Positions 8,106 to 16,905 of a DNA stretch of 64,000 nt are shown here, in pieces. The DNA comes from Reichenbachiella versicolor. Lineage in GTDB: Bacteria; Bacteroidota; Bacteroidia; Cytophagales; Cyclobacteriaceae. Below the pieces are notes generated by a model. That model saw only the letters and a program-made list of their open reading frames with translations, did not search any database and was not told where the DNA came from. Every line of letters begins with the position of its first letter. Position 1 is the stretch's first letter. The DNA lies in contig NZ_QFZQ01000008.1 in assembly GCF_003171675.1 (NCBI RefSeq), positions 124,001 through 188,000 of the forward strand, written 5' to 3'. The position numbers were made by a program, and so were the translations under genes.

Positions 8106-10232
8106 ATGCAAAGTTTCAGAACAGAACTCGAAAACCTTGAAAATCCTGTCGTACAACAGGATATCATCGATTTAGAGAAAAAGATTCGTGAATTTAAAGA
8201 TGGTAAAACAGATCCGGATAAATTCCGAAGCTTGAGATTAGCTAGAGGTGTCTATGGCCAGAGACAGCCAGGCAATCAAATGGTAAGAATTAAGATTCCA
8301 TTTGGTAAGATGTCCGTAAAGCAATTGAAAAGAATTGCTGATATATCTACTGAGTATGGTGGAGGAAACTTGCATGCTACCACACGACAAGATATCCAGA
8401 TTCATTATGTTTCTCTAGACAGAACGCCCGAATTATGGGCTAAACTTGAGCAAGAAGAGATTACATTGAGAGAAGCTTGTGGAAACACTTTAAGAAATGT
8501 TACCGCTTCACCAATAGCTGGTGTTGATCCTAATGAGCCTTTTGATGTCTCTCCCTACGCATATGAATTTTTTAAATACTTTTTAAGAAATCCGGTTTGT
8601 CAAGAGATGGGACGTAAGTTCAAAGTTTCATTCTCCTCAAACGAAAAAGATACAGGTATTTCTTTCATTCACGATATTGGATTTATTCCTAAAGTAAAAA
8701 TTGTTGATGGTAAAGAAGTCAGAGGTTTTAAAGTGATGATTGGTGGAGGACTAGGTGCTCAACCTATGCCAGCTCAGATGGCTTATGAATTTTTGGAAGA
8801 AGACCAGATGATTCCATTTTCTGAGGCACTTTTAAGAGTATTTGATAGATACGGTGAGCGTAAGAGAAGAGTAAAAGCAAGATTCAAATTCTTATTGGCT
8901 GATATCGGCTTAGAAGAAGTAATGAGATTAGTTAAAGAAGAATGGAAAGCTATTGGCTCAAAAAGTTATAAAGTAGACAGCGCTTCTAAAATCCCTTCAA
9001 TTCCACAAAATGTTGTTTTTTCAGATAAGGCTGTTACAGACCTTGATCATTATGAAAAGTGGAGAGAAACCAATGTCAAGCCTCAAAAGCAGGATGGATA
9101 TTTCTATGTACAAGTAAAACTTCCAAATGGTGATATGAGCTCAGAAAGAGCGCATAAGTTTGGCAATATAGTCTTGAAATATGCTGCTGATGATATCAGA
9201 GTGACGGTAAATCAAGGTTACCTTTTGAGATACGTGAAGGAGGATTCCTTGAAATCTCTTTACGCTGAACTAAAAGAGTTGAATTTGGCTGACCCTGGTT
9301 TTGATTCTACAGCAGATATCATTGCTTGTGCAGGTACCGATACATGTAACTTGGGTATTTCCAATTCTACTAGAGTTGCTTTAGAACTTGAGCAAGTAAT
9401 CGAAAGCGAATATCCGGAGCTCTTGAAAAATGAAGACATAAAGATAAAAATTAGTGGATGCCCTAACTCTTGTGGTCATCACGGTATAGCAGGTATCGGA
9501 TTCCATGGTTCTTCGTTGAGACATAAAGTAACTAAAAAGACTCTTCCAGCTGTACAAGTGTTATTGGGAGGTGGACTAGGTCACAATGGTGAAGGATACA
9601 TCGCAGAAAAGGTCATAAAAGTGCCAAGTAAGCGTGCTCCAGAAGTATTAAGAATTCTGTTCAAAGATTATGCTGAGAATGCTCAAGAAAATGAGAAATA
9701 CGCATTGTACTTTAGAAGACAAGGTAAGGACTATTTTTACCAGTTGTTGAAGTTCTTGGCTGATTTGGAAACTGTAAAGGATTCCGACTATATCGATTGG
9801 GGTAAAGATCAGCAATTTAAAGTCGAAACGGAAGTAGGTGAATGTGCTGGTGTAATCATTGATTTGTTCCAGACATTGATGTACGAGGCAGAAGAAAAGT
9901 TAGGATGGGCAAAGGCTGCTTTTGAAGGTGATAATATCGCTGACGCGATTTATCATGCTTATAATGTGAAGATTAATGGAGCAAAGGCACTGTTAGTAGA
10001 TAAAGGAACTACTGTAAATACTCAGGCAGGTATCATGCAAAGCTTTGACGAAGAACTTGCAGAGAATTTTACAGACGTTTTGAATGGTGATTCATATACA
10101 GAATTTGTATTGAGAATCAATCAAAGTGAACCTAGTAAGGAGTTTGCTGAAAAGTATATTTCGGAAGCAGATGCTTTCTTAAAAAAGGTAAATGAAGTAC
10201 AAGCTACAGTTACTGAGGAAGCTACTGTATAA
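8106..10232 (+). CDS. sir: Siroheme-dependent sulfite (nitrite-family) reductase with C-terminal HEPN-like domain
   Basis: Six-electron reduction of sulfite to sulfide in the cytoplasm, using siroheme coupled to a 4Fe-4S cluster. The 708-aa protein has two ferredoxin-like/4Fe-4S repeats: LHATTRQDIQIHYV and ASPIAGVDPNEPFDV in the first half, and the cluster ligands C-x5-C (CAGTDTC) and C-x3-C (GCPNSCG) in the second. The last about 130 residues (from AGVIIDLFQTLMYEAEEKL) are an all-helical HEPN-like extension seen in Bacteroidota homologues. I chose the ATG at 8106; the in-frame TTG at 8088 sits on the terminator edge. cobA and precorrin-2 dehydrogenase downstream supply the cofactor. The Cys leader argues for sulfite over nitrite as substrate. 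Confidence 0.92.
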   Translation: MQSFRTELENLENPVVQQDIIDLEKKIREFKDGKTDPDKFRSLRLARGVYGQRQPGNQMVRIKIPFGKMSVKQLKRIADISTEYGGGNLHATTRQDIQIHYVSLDRTPELWAKLEQEEITLREACGNTLRNVTASPIAGVDPNEPFDVSPYAYEFFKYFLRNPVCQEMGRKFKVSFSSNEKDTGISFIHDIGFIPKVKIVDGKEVRGFKVMIGGGLGAQPMPAQMAYEFLEEDQMIPFSEALLRVFDRYGERKRRVKARFKFLLADIGLEEVMRLVKEEWKAIGSKSYKVDSASKIPSIPQNVVFSDKAVTDLDHYEKWRETNVKPQKQDGYFYVQVKLPNGDMSSERAHKFGNIVLKYAADDIRVTVNQGYLLRYVKEDSLKSLYAELKELNLADPGFDSTADIIACAGTDTCNLGISNSTRVALELEQVIESEYPELLKNEDIKIKISGCPNSCGHHGIAGIGFHGSSLRHKVTKKTLPAVQVLLGGGLGHNGEGYIAEKVIKVPSKRAPEVLRILFKDYAENAQENEKYALYFRRQGKDYFYQLLKFLADLETVKDSDYIDWGKDQQFKVETEVGECAGVIIDLFQTLMYEAEEKLGWAKAAFEGDNIADAIYHAYNVKINGAKALLVDKGTTVNTQAGIMQSFDEELAENFTDVLNGDSYTEFVLRINQSEPSKEFAEKYISEADAFLKKVNEVQATVTEEATV

Positions 10233-10249
10233 GATAATAATTTAAATCT

Positions 10250-10319
10250 AAGGCTACCTTGAAGATTGTCATAACGAAGAATTCTTCGCAGTGACGAGAC
10301 TTTGAGGTAGCCTTTTTTT
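10250..10319 (+). terminator. Terminator with nested palindrome between sir and cobA
   Basis: Outer stem AAGGCTACCT (10250-10259) with AGGTAGCCTT (10305-10314), then a T-run to 10319. The 45-nt interior holds a perfect palindrome CGAAGAATTCTTCG (10275-10288) flanked by GTCAT/GTGAC arms, as in REP-like elements. cobA starts 4 bases after the T-run, so its expression needs read-through or a promoter I cannot see. Confidence 0.82.
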
Positions 10320-10323
10320 CTAC

Positions 10324-11079
10324 ATGGGCAAAGCAAAGTTGACATTAGTAGGGGCTGGACCTGGTGATCCAGGACTATTTACATTAAAAGGAGTAGAAGT
10401 ATTAAAGTCCGCGGATGTGGTTCTATATGATGCTCTGGCCAATGAAGAATTGTTGAATCATTGCGGACCGAATGTCAAGAAGATATTTGTTGGGAAAAGA
10501 GCCAGCATGCATGCATATCAACAAGACAAAATAAATGAAATGATCGTTGAACATGCTAAGGAAAGTGGTCATGTAGTGAGGCTAAAGGGAGGCGATCCAT
10601 ATGTGTTTGGAAGAGGTCATGAGGAACTTGAATTTGCGGAAAAACATGGTATAGAGGTAGACTTAGTACCAGGTGTAACAAGTGCTATTTCCGTTCCAGC
10701 TTTGAATCAAATCCCATTGACGAGAAGAGGAATTAATGATAGTTTTTGGGTAATGACAGCTGTTCGAACCGATCATACATTGTCTCAAGATATTGGTTTG
10801 GCAGCTCAATCACAGGCTACTAGTGTTATATTAATGGGAGTAAAAAAGCTTCCTGAGATTGTAGAAGTTTACAAATCATATGGTAAGGAAAATACACCAG
10901 CCGCAGTTATTATGAATGGGTCGAAGCCTAATCAGAAAATTGTTATAGGGAGGGTAAACAATATTAATAGTCTTGTCGTAGAGAACGAGATTGGAGCTCC
11001 ATCCATTATAGTAATCGGAGAAACAGTCGCTCTTGGAGAGGATAAGTTAAAAAAAGAAATAGAATCCCTAAACATTTGA
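10324..11079 (+). CDS. cobA: Uroporphyrinogen-III C-methyltransferase
   Basis: SAM-dependent enzyme that methylates uroporphyrinogen III at C-2 and C-7 to give precorrin-2, the first committed step to siroheme. The 251-aa protein shows the family start LVGAGPGDPGLFTLKG (about 5-20), then VVLYDALANEELL, the SAM loop VRLKGGDPYVFGRGHEE, and VPGVTSAISVPALNQIPLTRRG. It is the single-domain form, not fused to CysG. Only 3 bases separate it from the precorrin-2 dehydrogenase gene, so the two form an operon that feeds the sulfite reductase upstream. A terminator lies immediately before its start codon. Certain assignment. Confidence 0.95.
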   Translation: MGKAKLTLVGAGPGDPGLFTLKGVEVLKSADVVLYDALANEELLNHCGPNVKKIFVGKRASMHAYQQDKINEMIVEHAKESGHVVRLKGGDPYVFGRGHEELEFAEKHGIEVDLVPGVTSAISVPALNQIPLTRRGINDSFWVMTAVRTDHTLSQDIGLAAQSQATSVILMGVKKLPEIVEVYKSYGKENTPAAVIMNGSKPNQKIVIGRVNNINSLVVENEIGAPSIIVIGETVALGEDKLKKEIESLNI

Positions 11080-11082
11080 TGC

Positions 11083-11727
11083 ATGTCAAGTCCAGCTGAA
11101 TTTGGAAATAATCTAATGCCCGTATTCCTAAAACTTGAAGAGCTCGATCTCTTAATTGTGGGAGGAGGTTTTGTAGGAATGGAAAAATTATCCGCTGTAC
11201 TTACTAATAGTCCGGAGACTAGGATCAAGCTAGTAGCTAAGGAAATTAGCGATGAGATAAAAGAAAAGGCTAAAAACTATTCTAATCTTAAATTGGTAGA
11301 AAAGCCTTATGAAAAATCTGATTTAGATGGAGCTCAAGTTGCCATCTGTGGAATAGACGATCCTGAGATTAGTGGTATCGTAGCAGCTGACGCTAAGGAA
11401 AAAAGAGTTTTGGTCAATATTGCGGATAAACCAGAATTGTGTGATTTTTATCTTTCATCCGTAGTGAAGAAAGGTGATTTAAAGATCGGCATTTCTACTA
11501 ATGGGAAATCTCCAACTGTTGCTAAGAGAGTAAAAGAATTTTTAAATGATTCAATTCCTGACAGTATTGATGATATTTTAGAAAACATGACCAAAATCCG
11601 AGAACAATTGAAAGGAGATTTTGAGTATAAGGTAAATAAACTAAATGCAGTCACTTCAGTTTGGAGTGATGATAGAAATAAAAAGGATGGGTTTGTGAGT
11701 AAAATAAGGTCTATTTTCTCGAAATAA
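11083..11727 (+). CDS. Precorrin-2 dehydrogenase / sirohydrochlorin ferrochelatase (CysG N-domain, Met8-like)
   Basis: NAD+-dependent oxidation of precorrin-2 to sirohydrochlorin, and probably iron insertion to siroheme. The 214-aa protein begins with a Rossmann fold (LDLLIVGGGFVGMEKLSAVL, about 20-39, GGGxxG). The family motif ISTNGKSPTVAKRVKEFL (about 132-149) lies in the dimerisation/catalytic part. Length agrees with Met8/YlnF-type stand-alone enzymes. It follows cobA with a 3-base gap. Whether it carries the chelatase step itself cannot be settled by sequence alone; no separate sirB is seen nearby, which favours the bifunctional reading. Confidence 0.88.
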   Translation: MSSPAEFGNNLMPVFLKLEELDLLIVGGGFVGMEKLSAVLTNSPETRIKLVAKEISDEIKEKAKNYSNLKLVEKPYEKSDLDGAQVAICGIDDPEISGIVAADAKEKRVLVNIADKPELCDFYLSSVVKKGDLKIGISTNGKSPTVAKRVKEFLNDSIPDSIDDILENMTKIREQLKGDFEYKVNKLNAVTSVWSDDRNKKDGFVSKIRSIFSK

Positions 11728-11782
11728 AGGCACTCTGACCGGTCATGTTCTAGAACATTCTCTATCAAATGATTCTTCGACA

Positions 11783-11790
11783 TACATTTG
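11783..11790 (+). promoter_or_regulatory. -7 promoter element of ribH
   Basis: TACATTTG matches TAnnTTTG, predicting a start about 15-18 bases before the ribH ATG at 11813. Lies in the 85-base gap after the siroheme genes, so ribH is probably its own unit. Confidence 0.55.
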
Positions 11791-11812
11791 CGCTACAATA
11801 AAAATTATAAAA

Positions 11813-12289
11813 ATGGCATCAAGTCTTAAGAACTTAAGTGAATATAGTTCAAAGAATATTATTGACATCTCTGATAAGAACTTCGCTATAGTTGTTTCGG
11901 AATGGAATGAAGAAGTGACGGAGGCTCTGTGTGAAGGAGCTATTGAAACACTAAAACAGCATGGTGCTGCTACAGATAACATTTATAGAGTAGATGTGCC
12001 AGGTAGTTATGAGCTTAGCTTAGGGGCTCAGAAGATGGCAGAGCAGTCAGAAATAGATGCTGTCATTTGTATTGGTTGTGTTATTCAAGGAGAGACTAAA
12101 CATTTCGACTTTATTTGTAGTGCAGTTGCACATGGTTTGACAGATGTTGGGTTAAAGTATGGCAAGCCAGTAATTTTTGGTGTGTTAACTCCAAACACTC
12201 AGCAGCAGGCTTTGGACAGAGCTGGAGGAAAGCATGGAAATAAAGGTGATGAAGCAGCTATTACTGCTATTAAAATGCTGGGGATATAA
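11813..12289 (+). CDS. ribH: 6,7-dimethyl-8-ribityllumazine synthase
   Basis: Penultimate step of riboflavin synthesis: condenses 5-amino-6-ribitylaminouracil with 3,4-dihydroxybutanone 4-phosphate. The 158-aa length is typical. FAIVVSEWNEEVTEAL opens the fold with the aromatic Trp that stacks on the pyrimidine. VPGSYELSLGA and GCVIQGETKHFDFI form the active site (the His is the catalytic base), and DRAGGKHGNKGDEAA carries the conserved Arg and NKG motif. It has its own -7 promoter match and a shared terminator with the convergent nhaD. No other rib genes are in the window. Certain assignment. Confidence 0.97.
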   Translation: MASSLKNLSEYSSKNIIDISDKNFAIVVSEWNEEVTEALCEGAIETLKQHGAATDNIYRVDVPGSYELSLGAQKMAEQSEIDAVICIGCVIQGETKHFDFICSAVAHGLTDVGLKYGKPVIFGVLTPNTQQQALDRAGGKHGNKGDEAAITAIKMLGI

Positions 12290-12300
12290 TTTCTAGGAAT

Positions 12301-12347
12301 AAAGACAGAAAGGGCTCATCAGTTAATGATGAGCCCTTTCTGTCTTT
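12301..12347. terminator. Bidirectional terminator between ribH and nhaD
   Basis: Perfect 21-bp stem (12301-12321 with 12327-12347) and a 5-nt loop. A at one end and T at the other serve both convergent genes. Confidence 0.92.
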
Positions 12348-12366
12348 ATCAAGCTTGTTTAAGTAA

Positions 12367-13845
12367 TTAAAGTAAATTCCAATAAAAGAAGATCAACCAG
12401 ACAATTATAAACAAGGGTAAAAGGAATGGAATTGAAAAACGGATGATATACCCAAAGAAGGAAGGCATTTTAATACCAACCTGTTCTGCAATGGATTTTA
12501 CCATGAAGTTTGGACCATTTCCGATGTAAGTCATTGAACCAAAAAACACTGCAGCTACAGAGATCGCTTTCAAATATAATGCTGAATTGGTATATCCATT
12601 ATTTGCAAAACTAACGACTTCTGTAGCGTGATTGATACTTGCTCCCTGAGAGGCCATTGCGGCAGTTAAGAAATTAATATATGTAGGAGCATTATCCAAA
12701 AATCCAGAGAGCATTCCAGTTCCCCAATACAAAGTATTATGAGTAATCATTGCCGAACCAGCTTCGGATTGAGCGTAATTACCTACCAATTCTAAAGCAG
12801 GCATCATGGTTCCGAATATTCCAATAAAAATGAAAGCCACTTCTTTTATTGGTTCAAAATTAAATTCATTTCCTTCTATAGCTCTTTTATCTGCTAGTTT
12901 GTACGATGCAAAACCTGCCGATAGCATTATTATTTCTCTAACAAAAGAAAATTTTTGACCTTCATATATTATAGCGGGAACCCAATCAAGGACATTTGGA
13001 TCTAGAAAAACAGACCCAACGATAACTGCAAGCCAAGCAAAGTTTTTTGTCCCGGTAAGCGTTGTCTTTCCAGTAGGGACTTCCGTGTCTTCTCCAAAGC
13101 TGTAGTCCGCTTTATTATTTTTATCAATTATGAAGAAAGTTGTGGCAAGTATGATGCAGGCTAGTCCCCAAGGAACTATGTTGTTGACAAGTGTCCAGAA
13201 AAAAGGAACCCCTTTTAGGAAACCTAAGAATAATGGAGGGTCACCTATTGGGGTCAAAGCACCACCGATATTACTCACCATAAAAATGAAGAAAATTATA
13301 TGGTAGGCTTTAATGCGATTTCTATTCAATCTTATAAATGGCCTAATCAAAAGCATTGAAGCTCCAGTAGTACCGATAATATTTGCTGCCACTGCTCCAA
13401 TAAGTAGAATGGTTACATTGGTGGTAGGTTTAGCTTCTTTGTCAACATTAATCATAATGCCTCCAGAAGCGATGTATAGTCCACTCAGTAATGCAATAAA
13501 TTGTACATATTCGGCTAATGCATGGACTGGACTGTGGTGATTGTGTAAGACAAACAAATAGTATGAAACGACTATAGCTGCAAGGATACAAGCTATGATC
13601 GGATAACTTTTGTGCCAGAAATGTTCATAGAATAGAGGTCCAGTTGCTATCATCAATAGCAATAGAACGAATGGAACTACGGTCCACGCTGGGGCATGAT
13701 GATCGCTAGCGTGGCCTCCATCTTCTGAACTCACGATGGAATCTACTACACAAAAGGTTTCATTTGGGAGGTTGGCTTCTGTATTTGATGCTAGACCACT
13801 TAGGCCTATTAGCATTAATACTGTAAAAACAAGAAGCTTATGCAT
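12367..13845 (-). CDS. nhaD: Na+/H+ antiporter NhaD
   Basis: Inner-membrane sodium/proton antiporter of the ion transporter superfamily (NhaD/ArsB fold), used for pH and Na+ homeostasis in marine bacteria. The 492-aa protein starts with a cleavable-looking signal (MHKLLVFTVLMLIGLSGLAS) and a His-rich linker (GGHASDHHAP), then about 11-12 membrane helices. NIGGALTPIGDPPLFLGFLKG (about 190-210) and MTYIGNGPNFMVKSIAEQ near the C-terminus are the paired re-entrant motifs of the family. It is a single-gene unit with a bidirectional terminator. An 8-bp inverted repeat (13846-13853 / 13875-13882) abuts the start codon. NhaD rather than another transporter is well supported by these motifs. Confidence 0.92.
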   Translation of the reverse strand: MHKLLVFTVLMLIGLSGLASNTEANLPNETFCVVDSIVSSEDGGHASDHHAPAWTVVPFVLLLLMIATGPLFYEHFWHKSYPIIACILAAIVVSYYLFVLHNHHSPVHALAEYVQFIALLSGLYIASGGIMINVDKEAKPTTNVTILLIGAVAANIIGTTGASMLLIRPFIRLNRNRIKAYHIIFFIFMVSNIGGALTPIGDPPLFLGFLKGVPFFWTLVNNIVPWGLACIILATTFFIIDKNNKADYSFGEDTEVPTGKTTLTGTKNFAWLAVIVGSVFLDPNVLDWVPAIIYEGQKFSFVREIIMLSAGFASYKLADKRAIEGNEFNFEPIKEVAFIFIGIFGTMMPALELVGNYAQSEAGSAMITHNTLYWGTGMLSGFLDNAPTYINFLTAAMASQGASINHATEVVSFANNGYTNSALYLKAISVAAVFFGSMTYIGNGPNFMVKSIAEQVGIKMPSFFGYIIRFSIPFLLPLFIIVWLIFFYWNLL

Positions 13846-14181
13846 ATGGGTACTTCGGCTATAAAATTTAATGTGTACCCATCCTACTCTACATAACTTA
13901 AATGTAAAGTAAGTAAATGGGTGAATAAATTAGCTGCTGTAGTAGTTGTGGCGCTAAAGATATACCAGAATAATAAATTCAAAGGTATTCGAAATTAAAT
14001 ATTGGTAAACCAAGCATCTATTTAATAAAAAAAAGCATTCTTCTAGTGTTTGTAGTTTTTCTTGTCATACTTGTTGACTTTAGACTTGAAAAATCTTCAA
14101 ATTTTTGAATCTAGTATAAAAGCATACATCTTTGCTGCCCTGTAAACTAGCGGTAAAGTACGCTTTTTCGAAAAAATAGGA
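13846..14181. other. Divergent intergenic region with hairpin at the nhaD start
   Basis: 336 bases between divergent genes. An inverted repeat ATGGGTAC (13846-13853) / GTACCCAT (13875-13882) touches the nhaD ATG and could fold in the nhaD mRNA just before the start codon. Upstream of 14182 only near-matches to the -7 consensus are seen (CATCTTTG at 14129-14136). No further gene is supported. Confidence 0.5.
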
Positions 14182-15441
14182 ATGAAATTAATCAGATTGA
14201 CTGGGATAGCTACTATTATCCTAAGTAGCTTCAGTGGGCTGGCGCAAAACACCTCTTCCCCATATACAGCGATAGGAATTGGAGAAATTCACGAAAGAAC
14301 AACCTCACATCAAGCAGGTATGGGAGATGTAGGTATTGGTATGCCTCAGCCGTTGAGTATCAATACACTCAACCCTGCTAACTTAGTTCTTCATTCATTT
14401 AGCATTTTCGAGCTGGCCATTCAGGCTGAGTCTCGAAATTTGTCAAGTGCTCAAGGAAGTTCTTCTACTGGCTCTTCTGGATACAAATACTTGAGTTTTG
14501 CATTTCCAATTATACCATACAAGTGGACTACGAGCTTGTCAATGAACCCTTACAGTAGTGTAAACTATAACCTTACGACTTCTGCTCCTGTAGAAGGTTC
14601 TGAAGACGAAGCAGATATTTCACTGGTTGGTTCTGGAGGGTTGTCAGAGTTCAGGTTTTCTAATGGTTTTAAATTGACTGAAGAGTTATCTATTGGTTTA
14701 AGAACATCTTTTCTATTTGGGTTTACCGAGCATACCAATGATTATTTTTTGAAAGGCGATGGTTTCAGTCAAATTAGAAATGTCTATACGGAAACAACCA
14801 ATTACAAGGGGTTTGACTACGGAGTAGGGGTTTCTTACCGTAAGACCTTTGAAAACAAGAAACTTTTATTTTTAGGAGCTACATATGATTTGGCAAATGA
14901 TCTTAGTGGGTCAAGAGATGTAGTTTTTTCTTCTGGTACATTTGGTGATATTTCAGATCCATTTGCTGATAGGTCTATAGATGATCATTTTTCACTTCCA
15001 TCTAAAATTGGAATTGGGTTAGGTCTCATTAAAGAAAATCATTACTCGTTAGGGGTGGATGTAACTTGGTCTGATTGGGATCAAAACCCAGACTTAAGTA
15101 GCAATCAAAACTCAGAATATAAAGATTCATTTACTGCGGGAGTTGGATTCGAGTATGTTCCTGAATATGATGATGTTGACAACTATTTAGCTAGAGTAAG
15201 ATACAGGATTGGATTCAAGTATGAGCAGCTACCATATTTGTTTAATGGAAAGCAGATAAATGATTTTGGCATCAATTTTGGCTGGTCTTTACCTGTAAGG
15301 GGAGTGTCCTCTTTGAATATGGCTTTCAAATATGGAGGTAGAGGGACCACTAAAAATGATTTGGTGCGTGAGAACTATTTTAAGTTTACTTTAGGCGCAA
15401 CGTTGAATGATAGATGGTTTGTGAGAAGAAAATATAATTAA
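14182..15441 (+). CDS. Outer-membrane beta-barrel protein, first gene of the LPS/envelope block
   Basis: The 419-aa protein has a signal peptide (1-21, ending SGLAQ). Next is the motif SSPYTAIGIGEIHERTTSHQAGMGDVGIG, typical of FadL-like/porin-superfamily proteins that Bacteroidota keep next to TPR-lptC clusters. Alternating amphipathic strands follow, ending in the aromatic-rich FKFTLGATLNDRWFVRRKYN. In relatives this gene usually follows coaX (pantothenate kinase), which is absent just upstream here. The downstream order (TPR protein, lptC, CNNM, PpiD) suggests a role in the outer membrane or its lipids, but substrate and exact function are not known. Signal and barrel character are seen; the rest is context. 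Confidence 0.8.
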   Translation: MKLIRLTGIATIILSSFSGLAQNTSSPYTAIGIGEIHERTTSHQAGMGDVGIGMPQPLSINTLNPANLVLHSFSIFELAIQAESRNLSSAQGSSSTGSSGYKYLSFAFPIIPYKWTTSLSMNPYSSVNYNLTTSAPVEGSEDEADISLVGSGGLSEFRFSNGFKLTEELSIGLRTSFLFGFTEHTNDYFLKGDGFSQIRNVYTETTNYKGFDYGVGVSYRKTFENKKLLFLGATYDLANDLSGSRDVVFSSGTFGDISDPFADRSIDDHFSLPSKIGIGLGLIKENHYSLGVDVTWSDWDQNPDLSSNQNSEYKDSFTAGVGFEYVPEYDDVDNYLARVRYRIGFKYEQLPYLFNGKQINDFGINFGWSLPVRGVSSLNMAFKYGGRGTTKNDLVRENYFKFTLGATLNDRWFVRRKYN

Positions 15442-15526
15442 TGTTAGAACCGCTTTTATTTGAGAATTAAGGTCTATAGTTATAATTTTCGACCTGATTT
15501 TCACTAGCGGGAAAAATTAAAAGAAA

Positions 15527-16840
15527 ATGAAAAAACAAATTCTATTCATATTGGTCTTCATGGCAGGCGTCACAGTGATGGCACAGCCAGGGTGGAAGTG
15601 GCCCGAAGACGTAGAAACAGCTAAAGAAAAAAATGCTCTATACTCAGACGCAGTGAAGAGTAAAGACTGGGCTACTGCTCAGCCAGCACACCAATGGTTA
15701 TTGGACAATTGTCCTGACTTGAATAAGTCTATATATGTAAACGGTGTTAAAATTTATGATGCACTTCAGGCAGCGGAGAAGGATCCTGTCAAAAAAGTAG
15801 AGCTTCAAGAAAAATGCATGCAGTTATTTGATGACCGTATAAAGTATTTTGGTGATGAAGCCAATGTACTTGATAGAAAAGCATCAAAGGCTTATAAGTA
15901 TTTTAAGCAGGATAAAACCAAACTTCAGGATTTATTATCACTTTATCAGAAAGTGTATGAAATGAAAGGCGAAAAAGTAGCTGATGGTAATTTATTAGGT
16001 TACATGGACGTCATTAGAAGATGTAAAGGTTATAAAATTGGAGATTTGACTGATGAGAGTATCATAGACAGATACAGTACTATTTCAGATATTTTCGACG
16101 CTAAGTTGGCAGACCCTAATAAATCTCAAAGAAGTAAGGATTACTTGGTAAAGGCTCAAGCTTCAGTAGATCAATTGTTCTCTGCTTTAGTTGAGGTAGA
16201 TTGTGAGTTCATCGAGAGCAAATTTGCTCCTAAGATGAGAGAAACTAAAAATGTCAAATTAGCTAAGAAGATTTTTAAATTAATGCTGAATGCTAAATGT
16301 ACTGATAGTCCTACATTCATTGAAGCTGGAGAAATCGTTTTTGCTCAAGAACCAGATGCCGGTATGGCTAAAGTGATAGCTATCAAGTACGGAGCTAGCA
16401 AAGATTACGCTAAAGCGACTGAGTGGTATGATAAGGCACTTGGTTTGACTGATGACAATTTGACTAAAGCAGAAATTCATTTAGCAAAAGCTAAAACTTA
16501 CAGGAATCAAGGCTATAAGTCTAAGGCTAGAAGTTCAGCCAAGCAAGCATTGTCAAATGATCCATCGATGAAGAACGCATATGTTTTTATTGGAGATTTG
16601 TATTATGCCAGTTATGATGATTGTAAGAAAGGAGAAAGTAGAGTAGATGATAGATTGGTATTTATAGCTGCTTATGGTCAATATGCTAAAGCGGGCAATT
16701 CAGCACTTATGAAAAAAGCTAAGGCTCAGTTCCCTTCAATAGGTGAAATTTTTGAATTAGGTTTAGAAGAAGGGCAGTCAATGACAGTAGGTTGTTGGAT
16801 CAATGAGACTGTTAAATTACAGAAAAGGCCAGCTGAATAA
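15527..16840 (+). CDS. Secreted TPR-repeat protein
   Basis: The 437-aa protein has a signal peptide (1-19, MKKQILFILVFMAGVTVMA) and then helical repeats. Recognisable TPR-like units lie at about 285-360 (YAKATEWYDKALGLTDDNLTKAEIHLAKAKTYRNQGYKSKARSSAKQAL), with the usual A/G/Y/P pattern. Earlier parts are more degenerate helix pairs. A conserved short Cys-containing C-terminus (MTVGCWINETVKLQKR) is typical of this Bacteroidota family. It sits between an outer-membrane barrel gene and lptC; a hairpin at 16860-16889 follows. Likely a periplasmic scaffold for envelope assembly; the partner is unknown. Confidence 0.83.
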   Translation: MKKQILFILVFMAGVTVMAQPGWKWPEDVETAKEKNALYSDAVKSKDWATAQPAHQWLLDNCPDLNKSIYVNGVKIYDALQAAEKDPVKKVELQEKCMQLFDDRIKYFGDEANVLDRKASKAYKYFKQDKTKLQDLLSLYQKVYEMKGEKVADGNLLGYMDVIRRCKGYKIGDLTDESIIDRYSTISDIFDAKLADPNKSQRSKDYLVKAQASVDQLFSALVEVDCEFIESKFAPKMRETKNVKLAKKIFKLMLNAKCTDSPTFIEAGEIVFAQEPDAGMAKVIAIKYGASKDYAKATEWYDKALGLTDDNLTKAEIHLAKAKTYRNQGYKSKARSSAKQALSNDPSMKNAYVFIGDLYYASYDDCKKGESRVDDRLVFIAAYGQYAKAGNSALMKKAKAQFPSIGEIFELGLEEGQSMTVGCWINETVKLQKRPAE

Positions 16841-16859
16841 GAACTGTTAAAAAATAATT

Positions 16860-16889
16860 AAAAGCACCTTCTATTACGGAGGTGCTTTT
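16860..16889 (+). terminator. Hairpin between the TPR gene and lptC
   Basis: 10-bp stem AAAAGCACCT / AGGTGCTTTT with a 10-nt loop and a short T-run. It overlaps the upstream alternative start GTG at 16882 and lies 16 bases before the preferred lptC start, so it may attenuate rather than end transcription. Confidence 0.65.
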
Positions 16890-16905
16890 CTATTTAGGCA
16901 CTTTG

